Source: Pseudomonas sp. Teo4 (GTDB lineage: Bacteria > Pseudomonadota > Gammaproteobacteria > Pseudomonadales > Pseudomonadaceae). Taken from it: a stretch of DNA of 64,000 nt. Below, in pieces: positions 18,628-26,698 of this stretch (positions are counted from its first letter, which is position 1; every line of letters begins with the position of its first letter). The notes beneath the pieces were generated by a model. The model was not told the origin of the DNA and made no database searches. It was given only the letters and a program-made list of their open reading frames with translations. A program made the position numbers and the translations under genes. The DNA lies in assembly GCF_034387475.1 (NCBI RefSeq), contig NZ_JAXCIL010000001.1, forward strand, positions 2,046,001-2,110,000, read 5' to 3'.

Positions 18628-18709
18628 TTGGCCCTCACCTGCAACTGTCTACAATGGGCCTCGCTGACGGATCAGCACCCATCGGAAAGCCCGCCTCGGC
18701 GGGCTTTCC
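18628..18709 (+). ncRNA. Candidate short transcript or leader: promoter plus orphan hairpin
   Basis: The 350-base gap between 18467 and 18818 has no convincing gene. It contains a sigma-70-like pair, TTGGCC (18628) and TACAAT (18650) with a 16-base spacer. A perfect 12-bp hairpin GGAAAGCCCGCC-TC-GGCGGGCTTTCC follows at 18684-18709. The hairpin terminates no visible gene, so it may end a short (about 50-nt) RNA or attenuate the osmE leader. The T-run is weak on both strands. Confidence 0.3.
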
Positions 18710-18817
18710 CCTGCCCCGGCTGTTTGCAGACGCACGATGTTTGCACCCCTTGCAGAACTCAACTTTAATTTTTGATGGCTGCGAAGTTTTCATCGACTCA
18801 CCCTCGGGAGTGCGACT

Positions 18818-19180
18818 ATGAAAACATTGACTCTTGCGCTGGCAATGGTGCTTGCCGCGGCAGTGGGTTGCTCCAGCAACTCGTCCCTGTATCAGGACCA
18901 ACCATTGGTCTCGAAAGTTGCCGAAGGCATGAACAAGACGCAAGTCGTACAGATCGGCGGGCAACCGCAATCAGTAAGCGAGCGTACGGTGGTGCCGGGC
19001 ACGTGTTTCGACTACACGCTGGTCAAGTCAGGACAACAGCAGGCCTACAGCGTCAGCTTCGATGAAGCGGGCAAAGTCGATAAAAAGAGTTTCATGACCT
19101 GTGCGCAGTGGAGCCATGCCCAGCAGAAATCCCGCGAGCCGCTGAACAACATGGGCGGTATGGGTGGTGCTGGTTATTAG
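18818..19180 (+). CDS. osmE: OsmE-like osmotically inducible lipoprotein
   Basis: The product has 120 residues with a lipobox (VGCSS, Cys about 18). The SmpA/OmlA/OsmE domain follows: QPLVSKVAEGMNKTQVVQIGGQP, then VPGTCFDYTL and a second cysteine in SFMTCAQW. Order and size match OsmE. It is an envelope lipoprotein usually raised by osmotic stress and sigma-S. A hairpin lies in the region ahead of it (18684-18709). The C-terminus is glycine- and methionine-rich (NNMGGMGGAGY). Confidence 0.82.
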   Translation: MKTLTLALAMVLAAAVGCSSNSSLYQDQPLVSKVAEGMNKTQVVQIGGQPQSVSERTVVPGTCFDYTLVKSGQQQAYSVSFDEAGKVDKKSFMTCAQWSHAQQKSREPLNNMGGMGGAGY

Positions 19181-19323
19181 CGTCATGGCGCTGCACAGGT
19201 TCATTGCTGGCGCCATCACCTACTCCACTGGTCGGCCAAGTACTGCGTTTGGATAAAACAGGCGCTTACTGGTGGTCATGCTTTCTGGCCCGACGCAGCA
19301 GACGTCAATCGAGGTGAGCCGCC

Positions 19324-19575
19324 ATGAGACGCATCCACAAGATCATCCAATTGCGCCGCCGTCAGTTGCACTTCTATCTGCCGCCCAGCGGGCTGGACCC
19401 AGAACTCCCTGCCCCAGCCCCAAACCCGGTGGTCACCCTGCAGGTGGCCCGAGTTCGGGGAGTGGCCTTACCCACGACTGGGGAGACTGGGGATCAGGCG
19501 TTGGCTTGCAGAAACACGAATATCGCCACGACATCCACGGTCAGCACGGCAGTTACGATGAAGCTCAAGAAGTAG
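19324..19575 (+). CDS. Hypothetical small protein, uncertain
   Basis: This 83-codon frame has a GAGGTGA ribosome-binding site six bases before the ATG, a basic N-terminus (RRIHKIIQLRRRQ) and a proline-rich middle. No family was recognised, and the end is low-complexity Thr/Val. It may be a real small gene or chance. Confidence 0.35.
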   Translation: MRRIHKIIQLRRRQLHFYLPPSGLDPELPAPAPNPVVTLQVARVRGVALPTTGETGDQALACRNTNIATTSTVSTAVTMKLKK

Positions 19576-19701
19576 AGGTCATTCTGGAACATGGCTGCAT
19601 ACCCCGCTTTGTCAGTGTTACTGGGTAGCAGCAAAACGCGTTCCAACCCTGGCAGCAAAGCCGGGGTGCAGGGCTAAATGCCAAGAGGGCTACACACAAA
19701 C

Positions 19702-19730
19702 AAAAAACCCGGCCTAATTGGCCGGGTTCA
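19702..19730 (-). terminator. Intrinsic terminator of the DUF2790 gene
   Basis: Read on the minus strand, the stem AACCCGGCC-AATTA-GGCCGGGTT is followed by a run of T residues (19707-19702). It lies 17 bases past the stop of the DUF2790 gene. Confidence 0.85.
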
Positions 19731-19745
19731 CTTTTTACGAATCCA

Positions 19746-19994
19746 TCAATTGTCGTGGCAACCGTTACCCATGACGCTGTATTCCATGATGTGTTTTTGC
19801 CCCTGGTGGTCGAGGTAGACCATCTGGATAGGCACCACGCCACACACATTGGGTACTTGGTCCTGGTGAACAACTTTGGCGATATCCGGGTGCGAGCCAT
19901 AGGTGTATTGCTCTACCGCAGGTTCATCCGCAAAAGCCATTTGAGCACTCACCATTACACAAGAAGCAGCAATCAATGCTTTGAACAGTTTCAT
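19746..19994 (-). CDS. DUF2790 family small exported protein
   Basis: The product has 82 residues. The signal peptide MKLFKALIAASCVMVSAQMAFA is cleaved before DEPAVEQYTYG. The mature domain (HPDIAKVV, VCGVVPIQMVYLD, MEYSVMGNGC) matches the DUF2790 family, often several copies per Pseudomonas genome and linked to metal or stress responses. The start at 19994 gives a proper signal peptide; a longer frame to 20066 would hide it. A strong terminator follows. Confidence 0.82.
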   Translation of the reverse strand: MKLFKALIAASCVMVSAQMAFADEPAVEQYTYGSHPDIAKVVHQDQVPNVCGVVPIQMVYLDHQGQKHIMEYSVMGNGCHDN

Positions 19995-20142
19995 TTTCCA
20001 TATCCCAACGATGCAAACGATTAACGTCTTCAGTCGGAAAAAAAGGCCGAAGGCTTTAGAAAGCACCAGAGGGAGGTTTGCATGGACCCAGGGAAGTTGG
20101 TGCTTAGTGGCTTCGTCTGAAGCTGTGCCTAGTTTAAGGCGG

Positions 20143-20163
20143 TGGTGTTTTTGATAAACACCA
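20143..20163. promoter_or_regulatory. Perfect 8-bp inverted repeat in the 19994-20395 gap
   Basis: TGGTGTTT-TTGAT-AAACACCA. The 400-base divergent gap between the DUF2790 gene and the HHH protein otherwise shows no gene. The repeat may be an operator for the DUF2790 gene, 150 bases away. Confidence 0.4.
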
Positions 20164-20394
20164 AAGACAGGAAAGCATTTTTAGTGAATTTGCAACAATC
20201 GGGAATCGTGTGTACACAAGGCCCGCGTCGGGGCGTATTGCTGAGCCGATAATCCTGGCCTACTCCTTGACCTGACAAACCCCATTTGCTCGGTTCTTGC
20301 CGGTGTACGAAACATCAAGTCAGCGGCTTGTAGCAGTGACCTTCATCATAGGGCAAGCTTCGCAAGGCCCGTTGACCAGAAAAGGATTTCGCAC

Positions 20395-20643
20395 ATGCCA
20401 TTTACACCAAACGAACGCGCTGCACTACTGGAACTCAAGGGGGTAGGCCCTACCGTGATTGCCAGGTTTGAGCAGATGGGGATCGAGTCTCTGTCCGAGC
20501 TCGGCAAGTCGAACGTTGCTGACATTCTCTCCCGAGCCAGCGCCGCAACAGGGTCGACATGCTGGAAGAACAGCCCTCAAGCCAGGGCAGCCATCACAGC
20601 CGCCGTTGATCTTGCGAAACACACTGTAGACGCAGAGCAGTAG
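20395..20643 (+). CDS. Small helix-hairpin-helix protein
   Basis: The product has 82 residues. The N-terminal half ERAALLELKGVGPTVIARFEQMGI with LSELGKSN is a helix-hairpin-helix DNA-binding motif, like the TfoX C-terminal or Cdd1-type small proteins. The rest is helical (ARAAITAAVDLAKH). AAAGGA lies upstream. It probably binds DNA non-specifically; the role is unknown. Confidence 0.75.
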   Translation: MPFTPNERAALLELKGVGPTVIARFEQMGIESLSELGKSNVADILSRASAATGSTCWKNSPQARAAITAAVDLAKHTVDAEQ

Positions 20644-20722
20644 CCCGATGGTTCATGGCGGCGAGGCATGACACGCGCCGTCATTGAATCGTCTCGATGA
20701 GTCATATTGATGCTTCCACCAA

Positions 20723-20758
20723 CCGGACTGATACTTAGGTTTCTGCCTGGGGAGGCAC
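20723..20758 (+). promoter_or_regulatory. Conserved leader with Shine-Dalgarno in a hairpin (copy 2)
   Basis: It differs from the copy at 17172-17207 by three transitions. The hairpin TGCCT-GGGG-AGGCA (20744-20757) is unchanged and again holds the ribosome-binding site. Confidence 0.6.
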
Positions 20759-20763
20759 TCAAC

Positions 20764-21000
20764 ATGCAACCAAGATTCGTGATCGTTCCGGCGGTGCCCG
20801 TCGAAGGTGAATCCTTCCGCATCGGCAACCGGTTCTACGCCGCCGCCGTTTCGGTTGGTTTTGACATATACGACAACCAAGAGAAAGAAAGGCTCAAGCG
20901 CGGGTTCATCAACAGATCGGACGCAGCGGCTGCGTGTGACAACATGAATGCCGACACACGAAACCCATCGCAGCTGTTTCCCTTGTTGCGTACGGACTGA
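20764..21000 (+). CDS. Small conserved Pseudomonas protein (paralogue of 17213)
   Basis: The product has 78 residues. Most of residues 1-45 match the protein at 17213 (MQPRFVIVPAVPVEGESFRIG, FDIYDNQEKERLK). The C-terminal part differs (NTRNPSQLFPLLRTD-like tail). The ATG at 20764 is fixed by the shared leader. Function unknown. A hairpin GGGCTGC-TCT-GCAGCCC at 21104-21120 may close the transcript. Confidence 0.75.
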   Translation: MQPRFVIVPAVPVEGESFRIGNRFYAAAVSVGFDIYDNQEKERLKRGFINRSDAAAACDNMNADTRNPSQLFPLLRTD

Positions 21001-21203
21001 GGCGACACAAAACAGCGCATCTTTGCTTTGGGGCGCCGAGAAGGTAAGGCGAAAGCCTATCTGCTCCAACCCTCTCGCTTCTCTCTTGAGGTGGCAAGTG
21101 TTTGGGCTGCTCTGCAGCCCATCAAGCAAATGGCCACCGCGGCTGACGCTTGCGAGTAGACCGACAGCTCGACAAGCATCAACCGCGTTCTCCAGCCCAA
21201 ACC

Positions 21204-22118
21204 TTACAGCTTGCCCTTGAAGAATGGCGCCAGCACCGACACCGCCTCGTCCACGTATTTCGGCACGTCATACAGCGACATGTGGTTGGCGCCTTCGACG
21301 ACATGCAACTGCTTGTCCTGGCTCGCGGCGCGGGCCAACAGGTCATCGCTCATCCACTTGCTGCCCGCCACGCTGCCGGCCACGGCGAGAATGGGTTGGG
21401 TCAGGAAGGCTTCGGCCTTGTTGTAGGCGTCGTAAGTGATGATCTGGGTCAGGCTGCGAGCGGTCATGAAACCGGGGGCATTGGGGTGTTCGCAACGAGG
21501 CGTGTGGTAATACTCCCAGGCCTCGCGCAGTTCGGCGTTGGGGGCATCCTCCTCACGCATCGGCGCCAACGGCAGCGTAGCCAGTTCGGTTTTGCTGGCA
21601 TCGGCGGTGCGAGCGTTCGAACCGAACTCGATGTAACCCACTGCATCGGCATCGGCGACGGTATTTTCCCAGCCGTTGCGGAACATCTGGCCGATGTTCA
21701 CCGCACTGACCGTCGCCAGGGCCTTGATGCGACGGTCGTTGATCGCCGCGTTGGCGCTGTAGCCGCCACCGGCACAGATGCCCATGGCGCCGATACGCTG
21801 CGGGTCGACATAGGCCAACGTCGTCAGGTAGTCGATCACGGCGCTGATGTCTTCGGTTCGAACGTAGGGGTTCTCCAACTGGCGCGGCAGGCCAGTGCTT
21901 TCGCCTTGGTACGAGGCATCGAAGGCAATCGTCAGCAAGCCTTGCTCAGCCAGCTTGCGTGCGTAAAGGCCTGCGGTCTGCTCCTTCACGCCACCACCTG
22001 GGTGGGCAATGACAACCGCAGGGTACTGCTTGCCTTCGTCGAAACCGACAGGCTCGTGGATGATCGCTGCCAGGGTGATGCCTTGGCCATTGAGGTTGTT
22101 GATGCTGACGTTACGCAT
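21204..22118 (-). CDS. Alpha/beta hydrolase, dienelactone-hydrolase-like, with cysteine at the nucleophile position
   Basis: The product has 304 residues. The nucleophile elbow reads GICAGGG (about 115-121): a cysteine replaces the usual serine, as in dienelactone hydrolases. The oxyanion region is VVIAHPGGGVKEQ, and a late His is in EGANHMSLYD. It is probably a cytosolic esterase or lactonase. It diverges from a LysR gene at 22237 with a 118-base gap, the usual arrangement for a LysR and its target. Substrate unknown. Confidence 0.85.
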   Translation of the reverse strand: MRNVSINNLNGQGITLAAIIHEPVGFDEGKQYPAVVIAHPGGGVKEQTAGLYARKLAEQGLLTIAFDASYQGESTGLPRQLENPYVRTEDISAVIDYLTTLAYVDPQRIGAMGICAGGGYSANAAINDRRIKALATVSAVNIGQMFRNGWENTVADADAVGYIEFGSNARTADASKTELATLPLAPMREEDAPNAELREAWEYYHTPRCEHPNAPGFMTARSLTQIITYDAYNKAEAFLTQPILAVAGSVAGSKWMSDDLLARAASQDKQLHVVEGANHMSLYDVPKYVDEAVSVLAPFFKGKL

Positions 22119-22236
22119 GAGGCTACTCCTGCTGAGGAAAAGGACACCAGGTCACTCGATGCCTGTATGGTAGCCAAGCCATTAGCGTGTAAAAATCACC
22201 TAAAACTTACATGAGTCGTCAGGAATACTTAACAAT

Positions 22237-23163
22237 ATGACAACTCCACCCTCCCTGCTTCCGGCACTGGCCTGGTTCGTTCACATTGCACGTCACCGCA
22301 GCTTCACCAAGGCTGCGCTGGAGATGGACATGTCGCGCGCGGCGCTGTCCCAGCACCTCAAGGCGCTGGAGCAGCAGTTGAACGTCAGGCTGCTGCACCG
22401 TACGACACGGGACATGTCGCTTACTGAAGAAGGGCAACGCCTGTTCGATGCCATCGTTCCCGCGTTACGCAGCATCGACGTGGCGGTCGCGGAACTGGGT
22501 GAAGCACAGTCCGAACCCAGCGGTCTGATCCGCGTGAACACCTCACGCATCGCTGCAAGAACCTTGTTGGAACCCTACCTGGGCGAACTCATGGCGCGCT
22601 GGCCGGGTTTGCGCCTGGAACTGATGCTCAACGACGGCTTTGCCAACATTATCGCCGAAGGCTCGGATGTTGGAATCCGCCTGGGGGAAAGCCTGGACGA
22701 GAACATGGTCGCCGTCCCCATCAGCCCCCGTGTCGAAATGGCCGTCGTCGGCTCGCCCGCCTACTTCGAGCGTCACGGTATCCCGCAGACACCCGCCGAC
22801 CTCGTGCATCACAACTGCCTGGCCTATCGCTTCACGTCCAGCGGCATACTCGACCGCTGGACCTTCACTTCGCCGGACGCCGACGGCCACACCCAGGCAC
22901 TGGAACCGCGAGGTAGCGCGGTGTTCAACGACGATGAAAGCATGCTCAAGGCGGCGCTGCAGGGCATCGGCCTGATCAAGCACCTGGACTTGTGCGTGCG
23001 CGAGCAGTTGCAAAGCGGTGAGCTCGTCCGCGTGCTCCAGCCTTGGTGCCAGCCGTTCGCAGGGTTCTATCTCTATGTGCCGACACGCGCACAAATGCCC
23101 GGCAAAGTGCGGGCACTGATTGATTTTCTGCTGGAGAAACGCGCCCTTCTGGAGTCTGCCTGA
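22237..23163 (+). CDS. LysR-family transcriptional regulator
   Basis: The product has 308 residues. The N-terminal winged helix-turn-helix reads FVHIARHRSFTKAALEMDMSRAALSQHLKALEQQL, followed by RLLHRTTRDMSLTEEG; the periplasmic-binding-like effector domain spans about 90-300. It faces the alpha/beta hydrolase at 22118 and likely controls it. Its end lies 11 bases from the end of the MFS gene on the other strand. Confidence 0.9.
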   Translation: MTTPPSLLPALAWFVHIARHRSFTKAALEMDMSRAALSQHLKALEQQLNVRLLHRTTRDMSLTEEGQRLFDAIVPALRSIDVAVAELGEAQSEPSGLIRVNTSRIAARTLLEPYLGELMARWPGLRLELMLNDGFANIIAEGSDVGIRLGESLDENMVAVPISPRVEMAVVGSPAYFERHGIPQTPADLVHHNCLAYRFTSSGILDRWTFTSPDADGHTQALEPRGSAVFNDDESMLKAALQGIGLIKHLDLCVREQLQSGELVRVLQPWCQPFAGFYLYVPTRAQMPGKVRALIDFLLEKRALLESA

Positions 23164-23173
23164 CACTGCGCGG

Positions 23174-24337
23174 TCAACGTCGGCCACCGAGCAGGCCACA
23201 CAGCAGCATCGCCAGTGCGAAAACCAGCACCATCGGTGTCACGCCATAGTGTGAGGCGAATACCCCAAACAGCAATGGCAAGATCGTCTGCACCAGGTTG
23301 TTGAGCGACATGGACAAACCCACGCTCTCGTTCACCTGCCCGCTCGGCGCGGCGTCGTAGATCATGGCCAAGGCAACCGGTACGCCGACCCCCAGAGGCA
23401 GTGCCAGCAACCAGCTCAACGCGGCCAACAGGAGAGGGTCGCGCACCCAGGGCATCACCCCATAGACCAACGCGCCTGCCACCACTGCGCCTTTGAGCGT
23501 GGACTTGATCTCGAAGCGCCGGGTCAGCAAGGGCGTGCACAGCCTGGATACAAAAGTGCCAACCGCGAAAGCCCCCAGGATCCACCCGGCTTCGAGCGCC
23601 CCAAGGCCCACCTGGCTGATATGCAGCGACAACACGAACGGATAGATCGACTGGGCTGCCACGAACACACTGCTGATCAGGATCCAGCCTCGCAGGTCGG
23701 CCTGTGCCAACAGCATCCGGGCCGGTCGCGAAGCTTTGCTCGCAGTGCCTTGGCGGCGCTTGTGCTGGAACAGGTGCCCGCCCAGTGCCAGTACCGCCAG
23801 CGAGATCAACGAAAAGACGCCCAACGTCAGCATGGCCGCTGTGCTGCCCCAATACTGGTAGGTTGCCCCCACTATCAATGGCCCGGAGAACTGGAAAAGC
23901 GAATACCCCAGAACCAGGTACCCCAGGTCTCGGGCTCGCTGAGTCACATCCTCGACGGCTCCGATTGCCTGAGTGGCGGCCATGTGCGCAAACACGCCGC
24001 CCGCTCCGACCAGGCCGGCTACCACCAGCAATGCGAACGCACGCGGAATCAGCATGAACACCAGGGCGGCGACGACTGCCAGGCTGGCGGCAAAGGCCAT
24101 CGGCCACAAAGTGCCGACGCGGTCGAGCCAGCGACCGAATCCAAGGCTGAAAAGCATCGGCACCGCCGTGAACATGGCCGCCGTCGCCCCCACGAACAGC
24201 GCACTGGCCCCCATCGACAGCGCCAGCAAAGGGACCACCAGCCGTGCGGCGAACATCGAGGCCAGGTTCAGGCCTGCGACCGTGCAGGTTCCGACGAAAC
24301 CCAGTGTGGAGGTTGTTGCAGTGGGTAGACGCATCAT
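23174..24337 (-). CDS. MFS transporter
   Basis: The product has 387 residues with about 12 hydrophobic helices. The loop after helix 2 reads FGRWLDRVGTLWP, a variant of the MFS motif A. The start is set at 24337 (MMRLPTATTS) because GAGGA lies just upstream. It is probably a drug or metabolite exporter; the substrate is not visible. It diverges from the SDR at 24474, and the gap contains a full TTCC-N7-GGAA palindrome shared with the catabolic region. Confidence 0.85.
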   Translation of the reverse strand: MMRLPTATTSTLGFVGTCTVAGLNLASMFAARLVVPLLALSMGASALFVGATAAMFTAVPMLFSLGFGRWLDRVGTLWPMAFAASLAVVAALVFMLIPRAFALLVVAGLVGAGGVFAHMAATQAIGAVEDVTQRARDLGYLVLGYSLFQFSGPLIVGATYQYWGSTAAMLTLGVFSLISLAVLALGGHLFQHKRRQGTASKASRPARMLLAQADLRGWILISSVFVAAQSIYPFVLSLHISQVGLGALEAGWILGAFAVGTFVSRLCTPLLTRRFEIKSTLKGAVVAGALVYGVMPWVRDPLLLAALSWLLALPLGVGVPVALAMIYDAAPSGQVNESVGLSMSLNNLVQTILPLLFGVFASHYGVTPMVLVFALAMLLCGLLGGRR

Positions 24338-24375
24338 CCATTCCTCATCCCAACTCAGATACTTCACTGCCCAGG

Positions 24376-24390
24376 TTCCGATTTCCGGAA
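24376..24390. promoter_or_regulatory. IclR-type operator candidate, site 1 of 9
   Basis: TTCCGATTTCCGGAA, a perfect TTCC-N7-GGAA palindrome (GTTCC...GGAAC with flanks), sits between the divergent MFS and SDR genes. It lacks the C at the eighth position that the other eight sites share. Confidence 0.55.
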
Positions 24391-24473
24391 CACCGGGTTG
24401 AAACCTCACCCGGCCTCGCCACGGCCGCTTCTAATATCGGCGCACACAAAATCACGGCAGGGAGACTCCTCTG

Positions 24474-25283
24474 ATGAAACCACTGGCAGGACAAGTCGCG
24501 CTGGTCACTGGCGCGGCACGGGGCATCGGCCGCGCGGTCGCGCAGCGCTTGGCCGAAGATGGCGCCCTGGTGATCGTGTCCGACCGCGACGCTGACGCAG
24601 CCAACGCAGTCGCACACCGGCTCAGTGCACTTGGCCACCAGGCCACCAGCCTGAGTCTCGACGTCACCGATCATGTGGCCGTGCAGGCCAGCATCGAGCA
24701 GATCTGCGCCGAGCATGGCCGTATCGACGTACTGGTCAGCAACGCCGGTGCCGGCAAGTCCAAACCCTTCCTGGACATGAGCGAAGCGGAGTTGCAGTCG
24801 CAGATGGCGCTGAACTTCGGCTCGGTGTATGTGCTGGCCCAGGCGTGTGCGCGCAAGATGCAGATGGCAGGCTACGGCCGGGTCATCTTCGTGTCTTCCG
24901 TCACCGGCTTGGCCGGGCCGGTCGAGCTGTCGGCCTACGGCGCCATGAAAGCCGGACAGCTGGGCCTGATGCGCGCCATGGCCCTGGAGCTGGGCGAGCA
25001 CGGCATCACTACCAACGCCGTGGCCCCAGGGCCGACCGACACCGAGCTGCTGCGGGTGGCGTGGTCCGCCGAGCAGGTCGCCGAAGCCGGCGAGCGCATC
25101 CCTGCGCGCCGGATCGGCAAGCCTGAAGAAGTCGCCCACGCCGTGAGCTTCCTGGCCTCGCCGGGGGCGGCCTTCATCAACGGGGTTGTGCTGCCGGTAG
25201 ACGGCGGCTTCACCGCGGCGGGCGGTTACATGGCCGAGGTTTATCGGCAGCGCAAGGCGCATCAGAACAGCGCCAGGTTGTAG
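24474..25283 (+). CDS. Short-chain dehydrogenase/reductase (3-oxoacyl-ACP reductase type)
   Basis: The product has 269 residues. The cofactor motif is TGAARGIG (about 13-20), then SNAG (about 88) and VSSVTG...YGAMKAG (Tyr about 154, Lys about 158). The C-terminus VDGGF is typical of classical SDRs. It oxidises a hydroxy group or reduces a keto group, with NAD(H) or NADP(H). The preceding intergenic operator suggests it belongs to the catabolic regulon, where it could act on a hydroxyacyl-CoA or an alcohol. Its 3' end overlaps the convergent porin gene by 22 bases. Confidence 0.85.
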   Translation: MKPLAGQVALVTGAARGIGRAVAQRLAEDGALVIVSDRDADAANAVAHRLSALGHQATSLSLDVTDHVAVQASIEQICAEHGRIDVLVSNAGAGKSKPFLDMSEAELQSQMALNFGSVYVLAQACARKMQMAGYGRVIFVSSVTGLAGPVELSAYGAMKAGQLGLMRAMALELGEHGITTNAVAPGPTDTELLRVAWSAEQVAEAGERIPARRIGKPEEVAHAVSFLASPGAAFINGVVLPVDGGFTAAGGYMAEVYRQRKAHQNSARL

Positions 25284-26573
25284 TTGAGCACCACGCGTAT
25301 CTGGTCCTGGTCCGGCGCCACCTCGCTGCGTAATTTGCCTTGCATCAGGCTGATACCCAGCCCGCGCGCCGGGCCACTCTGGATCGCGTAATTGAGGATC
25401 AGGTCGGTTTCACGCTCGCGCCGGTCGCCATCGCGTGCGGTCTTGATGCCTTCCGAGTTCTGATGGTTGAAGATCAGGCTCAAACCCGGCACACCCATTG
25501 CGACGAAGTCGTAGCTGTACTGGGCAATTACCGTGTCCTGGCCGGCGCGACCGAAGTTCGAGAGGATGCGCTCGGTGGTCAGGTACGAGCTTGCCCCCTG
25601 CCCCCACGCCCCCACCCAAGGTCCCCTGGTTGGGCTGGACGAAGTTGCTGTCATCGGACACACGCTGGTAACCCAGCAGCACGCTATGCCCCGAGAAGGC
25701 ATAGTTGAAGGTCAGGCTCCAGGTGTCGTTGTCGATCTCGCCACGGCCATCAGGGGTGTATCCGGCGACTCGATACCCAGGTTTTCCAGAGGCGTTGGCA
25801 CCTTCGCCACGGGTACGGAAGTACCTCAGATCGGTCTTCAGGCTCTGCCCTTCAGCCAGTTTCCAGGTATGTACGGCACCGGCGAACTGTTGCCGGTAGT
25901 AGTCTTCCAGGGAGGATTGGTAGTACTGCAGCAACAGGTTGTCCTGCGGTTTGTAGTCGACGCCGGCAAAACGAAAGTCATTGCTTTCACGCTGCCCACC
26001 GGTTACCGCAATCCCTGTCCGATCACTGGAGGCACGGCCCACGGCCTGGGTCAGCTTGCCAACGGTGAAGGTCAAGCCGTCGATTTCCTTGGAGGTCAGG
26101 ATCCCGCCCTGGTAGGTCTGCGGCAGTGGCCGCGTGTCGCTATAGACCAGAATGGGCAGGGTTGGCATCAAGGTGCCCAGCTTCAGCTCGGTCGCCGAGG
26201 CCTTGAGCTTCAACGTCAGCCCCAGGTGGCTCCACTCGTCGGCGGCGCGGTCGCCGTTGGAATTGAGCACCGTGCTTCCCTGGTGTCGCCCTTTGCCGCT
26301 GTCCAGCTTGAGCCCGAGCAGGCCCAGGGCATCCACGCCGACCCCAAGGGCACCATCGGTATAGCCGGACTGGTACTGCAGGCGAAAGCCCTGGGCCCAC
26401 TCCTCGGCTTTCGAGGGGCCGGTATGCCCCTCGCGAAAATCACTGTTGATGTAGAAATTGCGCATGCCCAGGTTCAGCTTCGAATCCTTCAGGAAGTCCG
26501 CTGTTGCAGCGCTTGAGAAAACCGGCCCGATCAACGGGATCAACACATACAAAGAGCCTTTCAGCACACTCAC
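25262..26573 (-). pseudogene. OprD-family outer-membrane porin, disrupted by a +1 frameshift
   Basis: Residues 1 to about 325 (signal peptide, DFLKDSKLNLGMRNFYINSDF, PILVYSDTRPLPQTYQGG, GELDNDTW-like and GYQRVSDDSNFVQP) read in one minus frame. The rest (WGQGASSYLTTERILSNFG to the end VVLNYNLALF) reads in the neighbouring frame. The frame changes at 25594-25613, three runs of five C on the plus strand, and the total length is 3n+1, so one extra base explains it; removal gives about 436 residues, the OprD norm. The GTG start at 26573 follows GAGGG. It is a porin for an organic acid, next to the TRAP genes. It is either a true lesion or a homopolymer sequencing error. Confidence 0.8.
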
Positions 26574-26588
26574 AGGATCGCCCTCTTG

Positions 26589-26596
26589 TTCTTGTT
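26589..26596 (-). promoter_or_regulatory. Candidate Crc/Hfq motif at the porin start
   Basis: On the minus strand AACAAGAA (within an extended AAAAAACAAGAACAAGAGGG) precedes the GTG start by about 15 bases and runs into its ribosome-binding site. Confidence 0.5.
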
Positions 26597-26698
26597 TTTT
26601 GGATAGCGACGTCCCAGGCCGGGCACCGAAAGGTGCCAGCCGGGCGTGGTTGTAGTGGTGAGGAAGTTGCGCGTCGCGCGGGCGCTGCCCGCTTTCGA

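Noticed and set aside
18573..18821. Open frame in the gap before osmE
   Set aside because: It runs through the hairpin and into the osmE start, has no ribosome-binding site and no recognisable sequence.
25594..25613. Programmed frameshift in the porin
   Set aside because: The tract is G-rich on the coding strand, but no slippery heptamer or following structure typical of programmed shifts was seen, and OprD proteins do not need one.
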